From: an uncultured Colwellia sp.
GTDB taxonomy: Bacteria > Pseudomonadota > Gammaproteobacteria > Enterobacterales > Alteromonadaceae
Reading direction: 5' to 3'
NCBI GenBank assembly: GCA_913058395.1
Contig: CAJXQI010000004.1
Coordinates: forward strand, 1 to 64,000
DNA: 64,000 nt
Part shown: positions 1 to 8,551 of the stretch, in pieces
Position numbering within the stretch: the stretch's first letter is position 1
How the letters are laid out: each line of letters begins with the position of its first letter
Program-made: the position numbers and the translations under genes
Notes under the pieces: generated by a model
Databases searched by the model: none
Told to the model about the DNA's origin: nothing
Seen by the model: only the letters and a program-made list of their open reading frames with translations

Positions 1-49
1 CCGATGGTAGTGTGGGAGTTCCCATGTGAGAGTAGGACATTGCTAGGCT
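1..49 (+). rRNA. rrf: 5S ribosomal RNA, 3' end (partial)
   Basis: The first 49 bases match the 3' third of a gammaproteobacterial 5S rRNA, with the GGTAGTGTGGG segment, the CCCATGTGAGAGTAGG segment and a terminal TGCTAGGC. The 5' part lies before the window, so this is the end of an rRNA operon. A rho-independent terminator follows about 10 bases later. The exact 3' end was set by analogy with E. coli 5S rRNA and may be off by one or two bases. Confidence 0.9.
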
Positions 50-58
50 TCTATTCAG

Positions 59-94
59 AAAAGCCCGTTACTGATGTGACGGGCTTTTTGCTGT
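59..94 (+). terminator. rRNA operon terminator
   Basis: AAAAGCCCGT pairs perfectly with ACGGGCTTTT around a nine-base loop and is followed by a T-run. It sits directly after the 5S rRNA end. A mutated copy of this terminator and its flank lies at 358-402. Confidence 0.85.
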
Positions 95-162
95 TTGGCG
101 TTTTAAAAATAGCTCCCTAATAGCTATGCGCAGAAAAGGCGTGGTTGAGTGTGTGTATTAGC

Positions 163-402
163 GCCGCTGGTAGTGTGGGACTTGTTCTCTGCTATGTGAA
201 ATCGCTCTTGTGCACCCTCGGTAATTGCTCCTGCATTACTCTACTAACCTACACCCATGTAGGAAATGCACTGGCGGAATTAGTAATTCCTTTACGTCAG
301 TAGGACACAACTCATTGCCATACTCAGCATCGTTGCATTAGAGCATCCATGCGCGTCAAAAGCTCGTTACTGATGTGACGGACTTTTTGCTGTTTGGCGT
401 TT
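163..402 (+). repeat. Decayed duplicate of 5S end plus terminator, split by a structured repeat
   Basis: Bases 164-180 match bases 1-17 of the 5S tail at 16 of 17 positions. Bases 358-402 match the terminator and its downstream flank (59-104) with few changes, two of which fall in the stem and weaken it. Between these half-copies lie about 175 bases unrelated to rRNA. Within them, 217-271 closely resembles 18323-18379, and there are several short hairpins, at 248-263, 276-290 and 343-352. The simplest reading is a second, degenerate 5S unit that received a repeat element. Confidence 0.7.
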
Positions 403-456
403 AAATAACACTCTTAAGCAAATCAAATATATTTTTACATAGCTAACGAAAATCAA

Positions 457-497
457 CCTCCCACCTTTAATTACTTTAGTAAAGTGGAGTTTTTTTA
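457..497 (+). terminator. Terminator-like hairpin upstream of ylqF
   Basis: An imperfect stem with CTCCCACCTTTA on the left and TAAAGTGGAG on the right contains a perfect inner ACTTTA/TAAAGT hairpin. It is followed by seven T residues. It could end read-through from the rRNA operon or from an unannotated short transcript. Confidence 0.45.
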
Positions 498-637
498 GAA
501 TCAAAGTGTTTAGATAATTAAACAGAACATGCTCTGTATTGAGTTGATATTAATTTAATATTTGTATTCGGCAGCTTTTAACTTTTATCAGTGATAAAAT
601 CTAGCTTATATTATTGAATAGTTATTAAAGACTTATT

Positions 638-1570
638 ATGGCGATTAATTGGTTCCCAGGGCATATGCATAAAGCCCAGAAAGAGATTAAAGAAATTTTA
701 CCGCAAATTGATGTGGTGATTGAAGTTTGTGATGCTCGTTTACCTTTTAGTAGCGAAAACCCGATGATCACGGAAATTCGTGGTGACAAACCTTTAATAA
801 AAATTTTAAATAAGTCAGATTTAGCTGATCCTAAAATTACTGAACTATGGCTTAGCCACTTAGAATCTCAGCACAACGTGAAAGCTATCGCACTAACGAC
901 TGAGACACCATCAGTAGCTAAAACTATTCCTGCTTTAATTCGAAAGTTGGTTCCTAGTAAAGACGAAGCAGGCAAGCAAATTAATGCTGTTATTGTCGGT
1001 ATTCCAAATGTCGGTAAATCTACTCTATTAAACACGCTTGTTGGTAAAGCTAAAGCCAAAGTAGGCAATGAGCCTGCTGTTACCAAAGGCCAACAAAGAA
1101 TACGTTTAGAAGATGGTTTATATTTATATGATACCCCTGGCATGCTTTGGCCTAAAATAGTGAATCAAAATAGTGGTTATCGATTAGCGGTTACTAGTGC
1201 GGTTAAAGATACTGCATTTGATCACGAAGAGATTGCCTGCTTTGCTGCTGAATATTTATTAGAAGCTTACCCTGAACGCTTAAAAGAACGTTACAAGATT
1301 GAAGAGCTGCCTGAACAAGAGGTTGAGCTAATTGAAGCTCTTGGTAAGCGTAGAGGCTGTGTAAGAAGTGGTGGCCATATCGATTTCCATAAAGCCTCAG
1401 AGATTTTAATTAACGAGATCCGGGATAAAACATTAGGCGGCATAACGTTTGAAACACCTGAAATGGTGGCTAAAGAAATAGTTCATTTTGAAAAGGTTGA
1501 AGCAGATAAAGTTGCTGCGCGAGAAGCTAAAAAATTAGCACGTGGTAGAGGGCGCCGTAATAAGCGCTAA
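638..1570 (+). CDS. ylqF: Ribosome biogenesis GTPase YlqF/RbgA family
   Basis: This is a circularly permuted GTPase of the YlqF/RbgA type, which in Bacillus acts late in 50S ribosomal subunit assembly. The permuted motif order is visible. G4 NKSD lies at about residues 58-61, before G1 GIPNVGKST (121-129), then the G2 threonine near 149 and G3 DTPG (165-168). The N-terminal NWFPGHM segment is typical of the family, and the C-terminus is strongly basic (RGRGRRNKR), consistent with rRNA contact. The 310-residue length is normal. The gene is the first after the rRNA operon, and the HIT gene follows 25 bases downstream, probably in the same transcript. Confidence 0.93.
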   Translation: MAINWFPGHMHKAQKEIKEILPQIDVVIEVCDARLPFSSENPMITEIRGDKPLIKILNKSDLADPKITELWLSHLESQHNVKAIALTTETPSVAKTIPALIRKLVPSKDEAGKQINAVIVGIPNVGKSTLLNTLVGKAKAKVGNEPAVTKGQQRIRLEDGLYLYDTPGMLWPKIVNQNSGYRLAVTSAVKDTAFDHEEIACFAAEYLLEAYPERLKERYKIEELPEQEVELIEALGKRRGCVRSGGHIDFHKASEILINEIRDKTLGGITFETPEMVAKEIVHFEKVEADKVAAREAKKLARGRGRRNKR

Positions 1571-1595
1571 TATGTATAACTTACAAGGTATTAAT

Positions 1596-2027
1596 ATGAA
1601 TTCAGAATTTGTTTTACACCCACAATTAGCAAATGATTGTTTTGTTATTACTGACTTTCCGTTGTCGCGTTTACTATTATGCAATGATAGTGCGTATCCT
1701 TGGTTTATATTGGTACCTAAAGTTGACAATGTTCAAGATGTTTACCAATTAGATTGGCAGGACCAACAACAATTATTAAATGAGTCTAGCATGCTTAGTG
1801 AAGTGCTGATGCAAGAGTTTAATGGCGATAAAATGAATGTAGCTGCATTAGGTAATGTTGTACCTCAACTGCATCTTCACCATGTTGTTCGTTATAAAAC
1901 TGATCCTTGTTGGCCTAAGCCCATTTGGGGGCAACAAGCATTGACGCCTTATAGTGATGCAGAGCTTATTGAAGTAAAAGAGCGTTTAATGCCTAAATTG
2001 ACAGCGATACTTGCTAGTAAAAACTAA
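1596..2027 (+). CDS. HIT domain protein
   Basis: A 143-residue histidine-triad family protein, predicted to act as a nucleotide hydrolase or transferase in the cytoplasm. The triad region reads QLHLHH at residues 91-96, so Gln replaces the first His of the HxHxH motif. This variant is common in proteobacterial HIT proteins. The ATG at 1596 was chosen because AAGGT lies just upstream and the protein then starts MNSEFVLHPQL. Longer frames starting at 1542 or 1572 overlap or abut ylqF and add unconserved residues. The substrate is unknown. Confidence 0.85.
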   Translation: MNSEFVLHPQLANDCFVITDFPLSRLLLCNDSAYPWFILVPKVDNVQDVYQLDWQDQQQLLNESSMLSEVLMQEFNGDKMNVAALGNVVPQLHLHHVVRYKTDPCWPKPIWGQQALTPYSDAELIEVKERLMPKLTAILASKN

Positions 2028-2061
2028 ACTAATCGAAACAAAATTAATGCACTAGTATTTT

Positions 2062-2102
2062 CTTATCTCCCATTACTTATTGATTAAGTAGAGGGAGATA
2101 AG
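2062..2102. repeat. Long inverted repeat between convergent genes
   Basis: CTTATCTCCC (2062-2071) pairs with GGGAGATAAG (2093-2102), and an inner TACTTA/TAAGTA pair extends the stem. It sits between the convergent HIT gene and megL. No clear T-run follows on either strand, so it may be an mRNA-end hairpin rather than a canonical terminator. Confidence 0.55.
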
Positions 2103-2142
2103 CCGTCACGGTTATTTGAATAAAAAGCCTAATCTATAGCAA

Positions 2143-3354
2143 CTACGCAACAGCTCTTTTATCTGCAGCAACTTCAATTAATGTTAATGATTGTTCCAAG
2201 TCAGCCAATAGATCTTCTACATTCTCTAAGCCAACAGATATTCTGATCAGACTGTCGCTGATACCAGCAGCTAATCGTTCTTCTTGTGTATAAGGCGAGT
2301 GTGTCATTGATGCGGGGTGCTGAATAAGTGACTCTGCATCACCTAAACTTACTGCAATAGAAAATAGCTTCATTCGGTTAATAAATTCACTGCCACCTGC
2401 TAAATCACTATCAATTTCAAAAGCAATAACACCACCAGCAGCTTTCATTTGTTCACCGATATATTTATTACCTGCATGGCTCTTTAGCCCAGGGTAATAA
2501 ACTTTAGATACTTTAGGATGCTGTTCTAAAAATTCAGCAAGCTTTTGTGCATTATTGCAATGACGTTCCATGCGGATAGGTAAGGTTTTTAGGCCTCGCA
2601 TAATTAACCATGCATCATGTGGGCTAATAGTAGCGCCAATATCTTTTAATACTGTCATTTTGATATTCATGATCATTTCGCTGCTGCCACAAATAATACC
2701 TGCAACCACATCACCATGGCCATTAAGATATTTAGTAGCGCTATGAACAACAATGTCGATGCCGTATTTTTTAGGCTGCTGCAATACAGGCGTTAAAAAA
2801 GTGTTGTCGACAATCGAGATGATTTCATGCTTTTGAGCTATTTTTCCAATAGCAGCTAAATCATATACTTCAAGGTTGGGATTTACCGGGGTTTCTAGGA
2901 AAATAACTTTGGTATTTGGTTTTATTGCCGCTTCAACTTCTTCTGGATTTGCCATATCTACAAAGCTAACTTCAATTCCCCACCGTGTTAGTTGGTGGTT
3001 CATCAAAGCAAAAGAACAACCATAAACTGCTTTTGAAGAAATTAAATGATCACCACAAGATAAATTAGCCAACAAAGCTCCTGAAACTGCGCCCATGCCA
3101 GTTGCAGTCGCGGCTGCGTCTTCCATATCTTCCATTGCAGCAACGCGCATTTCTAATTGCCTGGTTGTTGGGTTACCCAAACGACTATAGATATAACCAT
3201 CTGCTTCACCTGCGAATCTATCTGCGCCTTGTTGTGCGTTTTCAAAAATAAACGTTGAGGTTTGATAAAGCGGTGTAGCTAATGAGCCAAATTGTTCATC
3301 GTTAATACGACCAGAGTGAATCGCTTGAGTTTCGATATGCTTACTGTCAGACAT
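2143..3354 (-). CDS. megL: Methionine gamma-lyase (trans-sulfuration family)
   Basis: A 403-residue PLP enzyme of the Cys/Met metabolism family. It probably splits L-methionine into methanethiol, 2-oxobutyrate and ammonia. The PLP lysine is in SATKYLNG (about K208). The segment YGCSFAL places a cysteine at about residue 113, equivalent to the Cys116 characteristic of methionine gamma-lyases rather than cystathionine lyases. The N-terminal TRQLE and YSRLGNPT substrate and cofactor segments are intact. The gene is divergent from tyrR. The shared intergenic region carries palindromes of TyrR-box type, so TyrR may control it. Cystathionine gamma-lyase is the main alternative. Confidence 0.85.
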   Translation of the reverse strand: MSDSKHIETQAIHSGRINDEQFGSLATPLYQTSTFIFENAQQGADRFAGEADGYIYSRLGNPTTRQLEMRVAAMEDMEDAAATATGMGAVSGALLANLSCGDHLISSKAVYGCSFALMNHQLTRWGIEVSFVDMANPEEVEAAIKPNTKVIFLETPVNPNLEVYDLAAIGKIAQKHEIISIVDNTFLTPVLQQPKKYGIDIVVHSATKYLNGHGDVVAGIICGSSEMIMNIKMTVLKDIGATISPHDAWLIMRGLKTLPIRMERHCNNAQKLAEFLEQHPKVSKVYYPGLKSHAGNKYIGEQMKAAGGVIAFEIDSDLAGGSEFINRMKLFSIAVSLGDAESLIQHPASMTHSPYTQEERLAAGISDSLIRISVGLENVEDLLADLEQSLTLIEVAADKRAVA

Positions 3355-3510
3355 AATTTTCCTTCTCTTTCGATATTATTGTTTTTGTTATAACCGCACT
3401 AATGCGTTATTGAATTTGCTAATAATCAGTATTAGCAAAAAGGCTGCCATTATTTATAACTTATAAAAATCAATCGGTTACGATTTATTGGTTTTAAGTT
3501 TATATATTTT

Positions 3511-3528
3511 TGTAATAAAATAATTACA
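3511..3528. promoter_or_regulatory. TyrR-box-like palindrome (distal)
   Basis: TGTAAT-N6-ATTACA, a perfect palindrome that keeps the invariant G and C of the TyrR consensus TGTAAA-N6-TTTACA. It lies in the megL/tyrR divergent region, about 157 bases upstream of megL and 151 upstream of the tyrR start. Identification rests on motif similarity and on the adjacent tyrR gene. Confidence 0.6.
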
Positions 3529-3622
3529 ACGGCGTGGTTGTAAGGTTAAAGCTATGCGTCTAGATACAACTTTTTAGTGAGTTTTTGCAGAATTTTACGG
3601 TATTTAGGGTGTTTTTGTTTGT

Positions 3623-3659
3623 TGTAATAGTTATGGTACATTGTAATTAATCTATTACA
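3623..3659. promoter_or_regulatory. Tandem TyrR-box-like sites before tyrR
   Basis: Two adjacent sites with the same start-to-start spacing as their width plus one base: a weaker TGTAAT-N6-GGTACA at 3623-3640 and a perfect TGTAAT-N6-ATTACA at 3642-3659. A strong/weak pair next to each other is the arrangement TyrR uses for repression in E. coli. The strong site ends 19 bases before the tyrR start codon, which suggests autoregulation. Confidence 0.65.
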
Positions 3660-3678
3660 TTTGATTAGAAAGTATATT

Positions 3679-5238
3679 ATGCGTATCGAAATAGCGTCAG
3701 AAGATAGAATTGGTATAAGTCAGGAAATTTTAGCTGCACTCACGTTACTTAAGCTTGATATAAGCGCTATGGAAGTCGCTACTCAGCGTATATTCGTGCA
3801 CCTTGCAAGTACTGATATAAGCTTTGCTGATATTGAAAAAGCATTATTAGGTATTTTGGGAGTTAATCATTGTCGAACGATTGATTCATTACCTGCAGAA
3901 AGTCGAGAACGGCATTTAAGAGCATTATTAAATCGCTTACCTGATGCGATTATAGATATTGATGAAAGTGCCCGTGTGATGGCGTTGAATTTGGCAGGTG
4001 AAAAATTGTTAATTGCCCATCAGAAAAGCAAAGGCGTAGATCCTACATCTGTGACTAAGCTAAAAGGCTCTCAAGTTACCAGTTTACTTGATATCGAAAT
4101 AGAACAACCGTTACTTGATAAAGTGAGTTCGCAAAGTATTGATATTGCGGGGCAAAGTTATATCGCTGAAATTAGTCCAATAAGCGAAAATGAAAGTAAC
4201 TCAGGGGCGGTAATATCGCTAAAGTCGATAAGCCGATTAGGTCGACAAATTGCTATTATACAAACCCGTGATGAGCAGGGTATCGACCATATCATCGGCC
4301 ATTCTGCGAGTATTCAACTATTAAAAGAGCAAACAACTCGATTTGCTGAGTTAGACTTACCTGTATTGATTAATGGTGAAACAGGGACCGGTAAAGAACT
4401 TGTTGCTAGAGCACTACATAATGCAAGCTACCGCCATCGTGCGCCGTTTCTTGCGGTCAATTGTGCGGCACTACCTGAGCATTTGTTAGAAAGTGAACTT
4501 TTTGGCTATGCCACGGGCGCATTTACCGGAGCGCAAAAAGGTGGCAAGCCAGGACTTTTTGAATTGGCTGAAGGCGGTACGGTATTCTTAGATGAAATTG
4601 CTGAAATGTCGCCTTATTTACAAGCTAAATTATTACGTTTCTTGCAAGACTTTAAATACCGCCGTTTAGGCGGTACTAAAGAGTTGCATGCAAATGTACG
4701 CATTGTAAGTGCTACCCATCAAAATTTGCTGAGTATGATCGCCAAACAGCAATTTAGGGAAGATTTGTTTTATCGTCTTAATGTCTTAAATTTAAGTTCA
4801 CCACCTTTACGGGAGCGTTCGGAAGATATTACGCTATTAGCTGAACACTTTGTAATATTGGCAGCTAATCAAATGAATTTACAACAGCCAATGATCGACC
4901 GTGCAGCAATGCAATTGTTAGTTTCATTTCCTTGGCCAGGTAATATTCGAGAGTTGCAGAATGTTTTGTTTCGCGCGGTTGCATTAAATGGGGATGGTGA
5001 TATTTCTTCTCAAGATATATCTATTGCGCTTGCACAATTTACCCAAAATGATACTAGCACTGATGCTGTTATTGAAAATGAAGTGAGTAACTGGGCGAGT
5101 GCGCAAGCGCAGTTTGAAAGAAAACTAATTACCGATTTATATCCACACTATCCAACGACACGTAAACTTGCTGAACGACTACAGGTCTCGCACAACAAAA
5201 TTGCTATGAAGTTAAGACAGTTTGATATTAAGTTATAG
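3679..5238 (+). CDS. tyrR: TyrR-type aromatic amino acid regulator (sigma54-type AAA+)
   Basis: A transcription regulator of 519 residues with the TyrR layout: N-terminal ACT domain (about 1-70), PAS-like domain (75-190), AAA+ domain (205-435) and a C-terminal helix-turn-helix. The ending HYPTTRKLAERLQVSHNKIA closely follows E. coli TyrR. Walker A GETGTGKE is at about 233-240. Unlike E. coli TyrR, a full GAFTGA loop (about 280-285) is present, as in sigma54 activators such as PhhR, so this protein may activate sigma54 promoters as well as repress. The ATG at 3679 was chosen because it gives the family N-terminus MRIEI. An in-frame TTG at 3661 is less likely. Confidence 0.88.
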   Translation: MRIEIASEDRIGISQEILAALTLLKLDISAMEVATQRIFVHLASTDISFADIEKALLGILGVNHCRTIDSLPAESRERHLRALLNRLPDAIIDIDESARVMALNLAGEKLLIAHQKSKGVDPTSVTKLKGSQVTSLLDIEIEQPLLDKVSSQSIDIAGQSYIAEISPISENESNSGAVISLKSISRLGRQIAIIQTRDEQGIDHIIGHSASIQLLKEQTTRFAELDLPVLINGETGTGKELVARALHNASYRHRAPFLAVNCAALPEHLLESELFGYATGAFTGAQKGGKPGLFELAEGGTVFLDEIAEMSPYLQAKLLRFLQDFKYRRLGGTKELHANVRIVSATHQNLLSMIAKQQFREDLFYRLNVLNLSSPPLRERSEDITLLAEHFVILAANQMNLQQPMIDRAAMQLLVSFPWPGNIRELQNVLFRAVALNGDGDISSQDISIALAQFTQNDTSTDAVIENEVSNWASAQAQFERKLITDLYPHYPTTRKLAERLQVSHNKIAMKLRQFDIKL

Positions 5239-5272
5239 GTGCTGATACCAAACTGTCTTTAATTATTGTTGT

Positions 5273-6061
5273 TTAATCTTCTAATATTTTGTAAAGAATT
5301 TTTTTAACGTTTTGTGGCTCAAAAGGTTTGTCACACATTGCAGTGACGCCTTCTGTTAGGATATTTGCTAAGTGAGTGTCATTGCTTTCACTTGTGACCA
5401 TTAATATCGGTAAATGTGATTGCTCACTCTCGTTTCTTATATATTTTGTTAGCTCTTTGCCATCGACTTCTGGCATATTGTAATCAGTAACGACTAAATC
5501 ATACATATTGTCTTTTAATAACGTAATAGCCTCGCTACCATCAACAGCTTCAGTAACTTTTAGCAGGCCCAAATTGTTTAATACTCGCTTAATATGGTTT
5601 CGAGCCAAGCGACTATCGTCGACTAATAATACTCTAACTTCATGAACATCAAAATATTCTAGCTCAAGCTCATCTGTAGAAAGCAAATCAATAGTGGTAT
5701 TAATAGCGGTTGCTAAATGGTCGGGAGTGAAAGGCTTTGGTAATAGAGCAATAACCCCTGACTGCTTAAACTCTTCTAAAAGTTCACGGCGATGCTCGCT
5801 AGTTACTAGCATAAAAGGGGTATCAGAAATTGCCGGGTTATTTCTAACTTTCTTCAATAAGTCGATTGCCGTGCCATCATCAAAATACATTGCGCTGGTA
5901 ATGAGATCTCGAGGGTGTGTTTCAACGCTAGCATAAGCTTCGGCTATACTTTTAGCCTCTGAAACGTGGGTGATACCTTGCTGCTTTAGTTGTTTTATAA
6001 TAATTTTTCTTTGTAAATCAGAAGGCTCAACAACCAGTAAGGATAATTCATTTGGATTCAT
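5273..6061 (-). CDS. Double receiver-domain response regulator, first domain degenerate
   Basis: A 262-residue cytoplasmic protein with two CheY-like receiver domains and no output domain. The second (about 143-262) has all key residues: the acidic pair D148/D149, phospho-acceptor D193 in TDYNMPEVDG, and a KPF lysine near 243. The first (about 5-125) has EP instead of the acidic pair and Ser/Ala where the phospho-acceptor Asp should be (ITSAMYFDDG), yet keeps the KPF lysine. It is therefore probably not phosphorylated and may serve protein contacts. The partner kinase is not nearby. A chemotaxis-like or phosphorelay adaptor role is an inference. Confidence 0.85.
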   Translation of the reverse strand: MNPNELSLLVVEPSDLQRKIIIKQLKQQGITHVSEAKSIAEAYASVETHPRDLITSAMYFDDGTAIDLLKKVRNNPAISDTPFMLVTSEHRRELLEEFKQSGVIALLPKPFTPDHLATAINTTIDLLSTDELELEYFDVHEVRVLLVDDSRLARNHIKRVLNNLGLLKVTEAVDGSEAITLLKDNMYDLVVTDYNMPEVDGKELTKYIRNESEQSHLPILMVTSESNDTHLANILTEGVTAMCDKPFEPQNVKKILYKILED

Positions 6062-6098
6062 AATATGACTCAGTATTTTTTATCGGAGAATGTTTTAT

Positions 6099-6497
6099 CT
6101 AGCCGCCAATAAACTTGACTTTAAAACCGTTTTTTTCAAGCACTAATTTTATTTCTTCGCGTTTATCACCCTGAATTTCGATGACTTCACCAACAACGCT
6201 GCCACCAGTGCCACAAGTTTTTTTTAATTTTTTGGCTAGCTCTTTTAGTGCTTTGTCATCAAGGCCAAGACCCGAAATGGTAATAACACCTTTACCTTTT
6301 CGACCTTTAGTTTCACGACGAACTTTTGCAAAACCGTCTGACGCTGTTACCGTTTTCTCGACAGCCTGCTTAATTCTCCCTTGTGAGGTTGAATAAACCA
6401 AAGCTTCGTCATTACTGTTCACTGAGCTGTTGTCGTTATCGATACTTTTGCCAAAGGCGCCTGCTAAATCACTAAGGCTAGAAAATGTTTTTGTCAT
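6099..6497 (-). CDS. yciH: SUI1/YciH family translation factor
   Basis: A 132-residue protein with a C-terminal SUI1 domain (about 60-132). It shows the basic RRETKGRKGKGVITISGL segment and the KKTCGTGGSV and IQGD motifs typical of bacterial YciH, a relative of eukaryotic eIF1 that affects initiation fidelity. The N-terminal 55 residues are low-complexity and Ser/Asn/Asp rich. It lies between the double-receiver gene and etfA on the same strand, with a terminator hairpin separating it from etfA. Confidence 0.9.
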   Translation of the reverse strand: MTKTFSSLSDLAGAFGKSIDNDNSSVNSNDEALVYSTSQGRIKQAVEKTVTASDGFAKVRRETKGRKGKGVITISGLGLDDKALKELAKKLKKTCGTGGSVVGEVIEIQGDKREEIKLVLEKNGFKVKFIGG

Positions 6498-6528
6498 AAT
6501 AGACTCTAATCACCAAATTTTAGATAAA

Positions 6529-6558
6529 ATAAAACCACTACAAGAGTGGTTTTATTAT
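6529..6558 (-). terminator. Terminator after etfA
   Basis: AAAACCACT pairs with AGTGGTTTT around a five-base loop, followed on the minus strand by TTTTATTT. It lies 30 bases after the etfA stop codon and before yciH. Confidence 0.65.
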
Positions 6559-6586
6559 ACATGATTTTTGAGGTGAGAATATTAGC

Positions 6587-7513
6587 TTAAAGCTTACTTT
6601 CTAACTCAGGAAGAGCGTCGAATAAATCAGCAACAATACCGTAGTCAGCTACTTGGAAAATTGGCGCTTCAGCATCTTTGTTGATAGCAACAATGATTTT
6701 TGAATCTTTCATACCGGCTAAATGTTGAATAGCACCTGAAATACCAACGGCGATGTATAAGTCAGGGGCAACAATTTTACCTGTTTGGCCTACTTGCATA
6801 TCGTTAGGTACAAAACCAGCATCAACAGCGGCACGTGATGCACCAATAGCTGCGCCTAGTTTGTCTGCAATACCATCAAGAAGCTTGAAGTTATCGCCAT
6901 TTTGCATACCACGACCACCAGAGATAACAACACTAGCTGCACCTAAGTCAGGTCTTTCAGATACTGAAAGTTCGTCATTTACGTGGCTAGACGTACCCGC
7001 ATCAGTTGCTTTATCTAAAGCAACAACTTCCGCACTACCGTCAGTTGCTACTGCGTCAAAACCGGTAGGGCGAACTGTGATTACTTTTTTGCTATCTAAA
7101 CTTTGAACGGTAGCAATGGCGTTACCTGCGTAAATAGGGCGAACAAATGTGTCGCTGCTTTCTACGGCAATAATATCTGAAATTTGTGCAACATCTAACA
7201 AGGCAGCAACACGTGGCATAAAGTTCTTACCGGTTGTTAATGCTGTTGCAACGATGTGGTCATAGTCAGCTGCTAATTCAGTAACTAACAGTGAAACGTT
7301 TTCAGCTAGTTGATGTTCGTATGCTGCGTTATCAGCAACTAATACTTTAGCTACGCCGTTAACTTTGCTTGCTGCATCGGCAACTGCTTGACAGTTATGG
7401 CCAGCAACTAACAAGTGAATTTCGCCACCCATTGCCTGTGCGGCAGCAACTGTTTTTAAGGTATCAGCTTTTAATTGGTTATTATCGTGTTCGGCAAATA
7501 CTAATACGCTCAT
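6587..7513 (-). CDS. etfA: Electron transfer flavoprotein alpha subunit
   Basis: A 308-residue EtfA/FixB protein, the FAD-carrying half of the EtfAB heterodimer that collects electrons from acyl-CoA dehydrogenases. The C-terminal FAD domain is clear: [18 protein letters not shown], the [10 protein letters not shown] segment, the GQTGKIVAP loop and [12 protein letters not shown]. Its start codon overlaps the etfB stop by 4 bases, so the two subunits are translationally coupled. Membrane partner ETF-ubiquinone oxidoreductase is encoded divergently at 8552. Confidence 0.96.
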   Translation of the reverse strand: MSVLVFAEHDNNQLKADTLKTVAAAQAMGGEIHLLVAGHNCQAVADAASKVNGVAKVLVADNAAYEHQLAENVSLLVTELAADYDHIVATALTTGKNFMPRVAALLDVAQISDIIAVESSDTFVRPIYAGNAIATVQSLDSKKVITVRPTGFDAVATDGSAEVVALDKATDAGTSSHVNDELSVSERPDLGAASVVISGGRGMQNGDNFKLLDGIADKLGAAIGASRAAVDAGFVPNDMQVGQTGKIVAPDLYIAVGISGAIQHLAGMKDSKIIVAINKDAEAPIFQVADYGIVADLFDALPELESKL

Positions 7514-8262
7514 GAGATCACCTTCGCTTCATTTTTTAATTTTTCTACTAATTCATCAATACTTTCAACAACAATTCCTGCTTGACGTTCAGCAGGTGGC
7601 GTTACTTTTAATAAAGTAGTACGTGCTGTTAAGTCAAGGCCAAAGTCAGCCGCTGGTTTAACTGCTAGTGGCTTACGCTTTGCTTTCATAATGTTAGGTA
7701 ATGAAGCGTAACGAGGCTCATTCAAGCGTAGGTCAGTGGTAACAATAGCAGGCAAGTTCAGGGCAACAGTTTGTAAACCACCGTCAACTTCACGAGTTAC
7801 GTTTACTTTCTCGCCATCAACATTAACTGCTGAAGCAAATGTGCCTTGCGCCATACCGGTAAGTGCTGCAAGCATTTGACCCGTTTGGTTGTTGTCGCTA
7901 TCGATTGATTGCTTACCAAGAATTACCAATTGAGGCTGCTCTTCTTCAACAACTTTTTGTAATAATTTAGCAACATGCAAAGAGTCTAAGTTTTGGTCTG
8001 TGTCGATTTGAATCGCACGATCAGCACCTAGTGCTAATGCTGTACGTAGTTGTTCTTGACATGACTTATCGCCAATTGATACTGCGATAACTTCTGTTGC
8101 TGTTCCTGCTTCTTTTAAACGAACCGCTTCTTCAACTGCGATTTCACAAAATGGGTTAATTGCCATTTTTACATTAGCAAGATCGACATTTGAGTTGTCT
8201 GCTTTAACACGTACTTTTACGTTATAGTCAATAACGCGTTTGATGGGTACTAATACTTTCAT
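7510..8262 (-). CDS. etfB: Electron transfer flavoprotein beta subunit
   Basis: A 250-residue EtfB/FixA protein that binds AMP and docks the dehydrogenases. It begins [20 protein letters not shown] and has the family segments [35 protein letters not shown] and the recognition loop around [12 protein letters not shown]. It is the first gene of the etfBA pair. The 289-base region upstream, shared with the ETF-QO gene, contains tandem PsrA-like palindromes, suggesting joint control with fatty-acid breakdown. Confidence 0.96.
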   Translation of the reverse strand: MKVLVPIKRVIDYNVKVRVKADNSNVDLANVKMAINPFCEIAVEEAVRLKEAGTATEVIAVSIGDKSCQEQLRTALALGADRAIQIDTDQNLDSLHVAKLLQKVVEEEQPQLVILGKQSIDSDNNQTGQMLAALTGMAQGTFASAVNVDGEKVNVTREVDGGLQTVALNLPAIVTTDLRLNEPRYASLPNIMKAKRKPLAVKPAADFGLDLTARTTLLKVTPPAERQAGIVVESIDELVEKLKNEAKVIS

Positions 8263-8482
8263 CGTTGCCTCTGATTGTGCTTGTTGTTGGTAATATTGGT
8301 TAAACTAAATAAAATTCAGCTTAACGCTATAATTATGGTTTGAAAGACTACTTGTAGATTACGTTTACGTCAACGTCTTCTGTCGATATCATCAATCAAA
8401 TTGCGCTTAAACAAATATTATCAGTAAATAATGCAATACAGGATAGTATTTACTTCGAAAATATCTATAATGTTGGATGTTA

Positions 8483-8498
8483 TCAAACAGGTGTTTGA
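8483..8498. promoter_or_regulatory. PsrA-like operator 1
   Basis: TCAAAC-AGGT-GTTTGA is a perfect palindrome that fits the proteobacterial PsrA motif (C/G)AAAC-N4-GTTT(G/C). It lies in the divergent region between etfBA and the ETF-QO gene. Confidence 0.7.
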
Positions 8499-8501
8499 AA
8501 A

Positions 8502-8517
8502 TCAAACGTGTGTTTGA
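8502..8517. promoter_or_regulatory. PsrA-like operator 2
   Basis: TCAAAC-GTGT-GTTTGA is a second perfect palindrome of the same type, 19 bases from the first, centre to centre. It lies 34 bases before the chosen ETF-QO start codon. The tandem placement suggests cooperative binding and repression of both directions. Confidence 0.7.
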
Positions 8518-8551
8518 ATTCTTCATAAAAAATTGAAAGATGGGAGATGTT

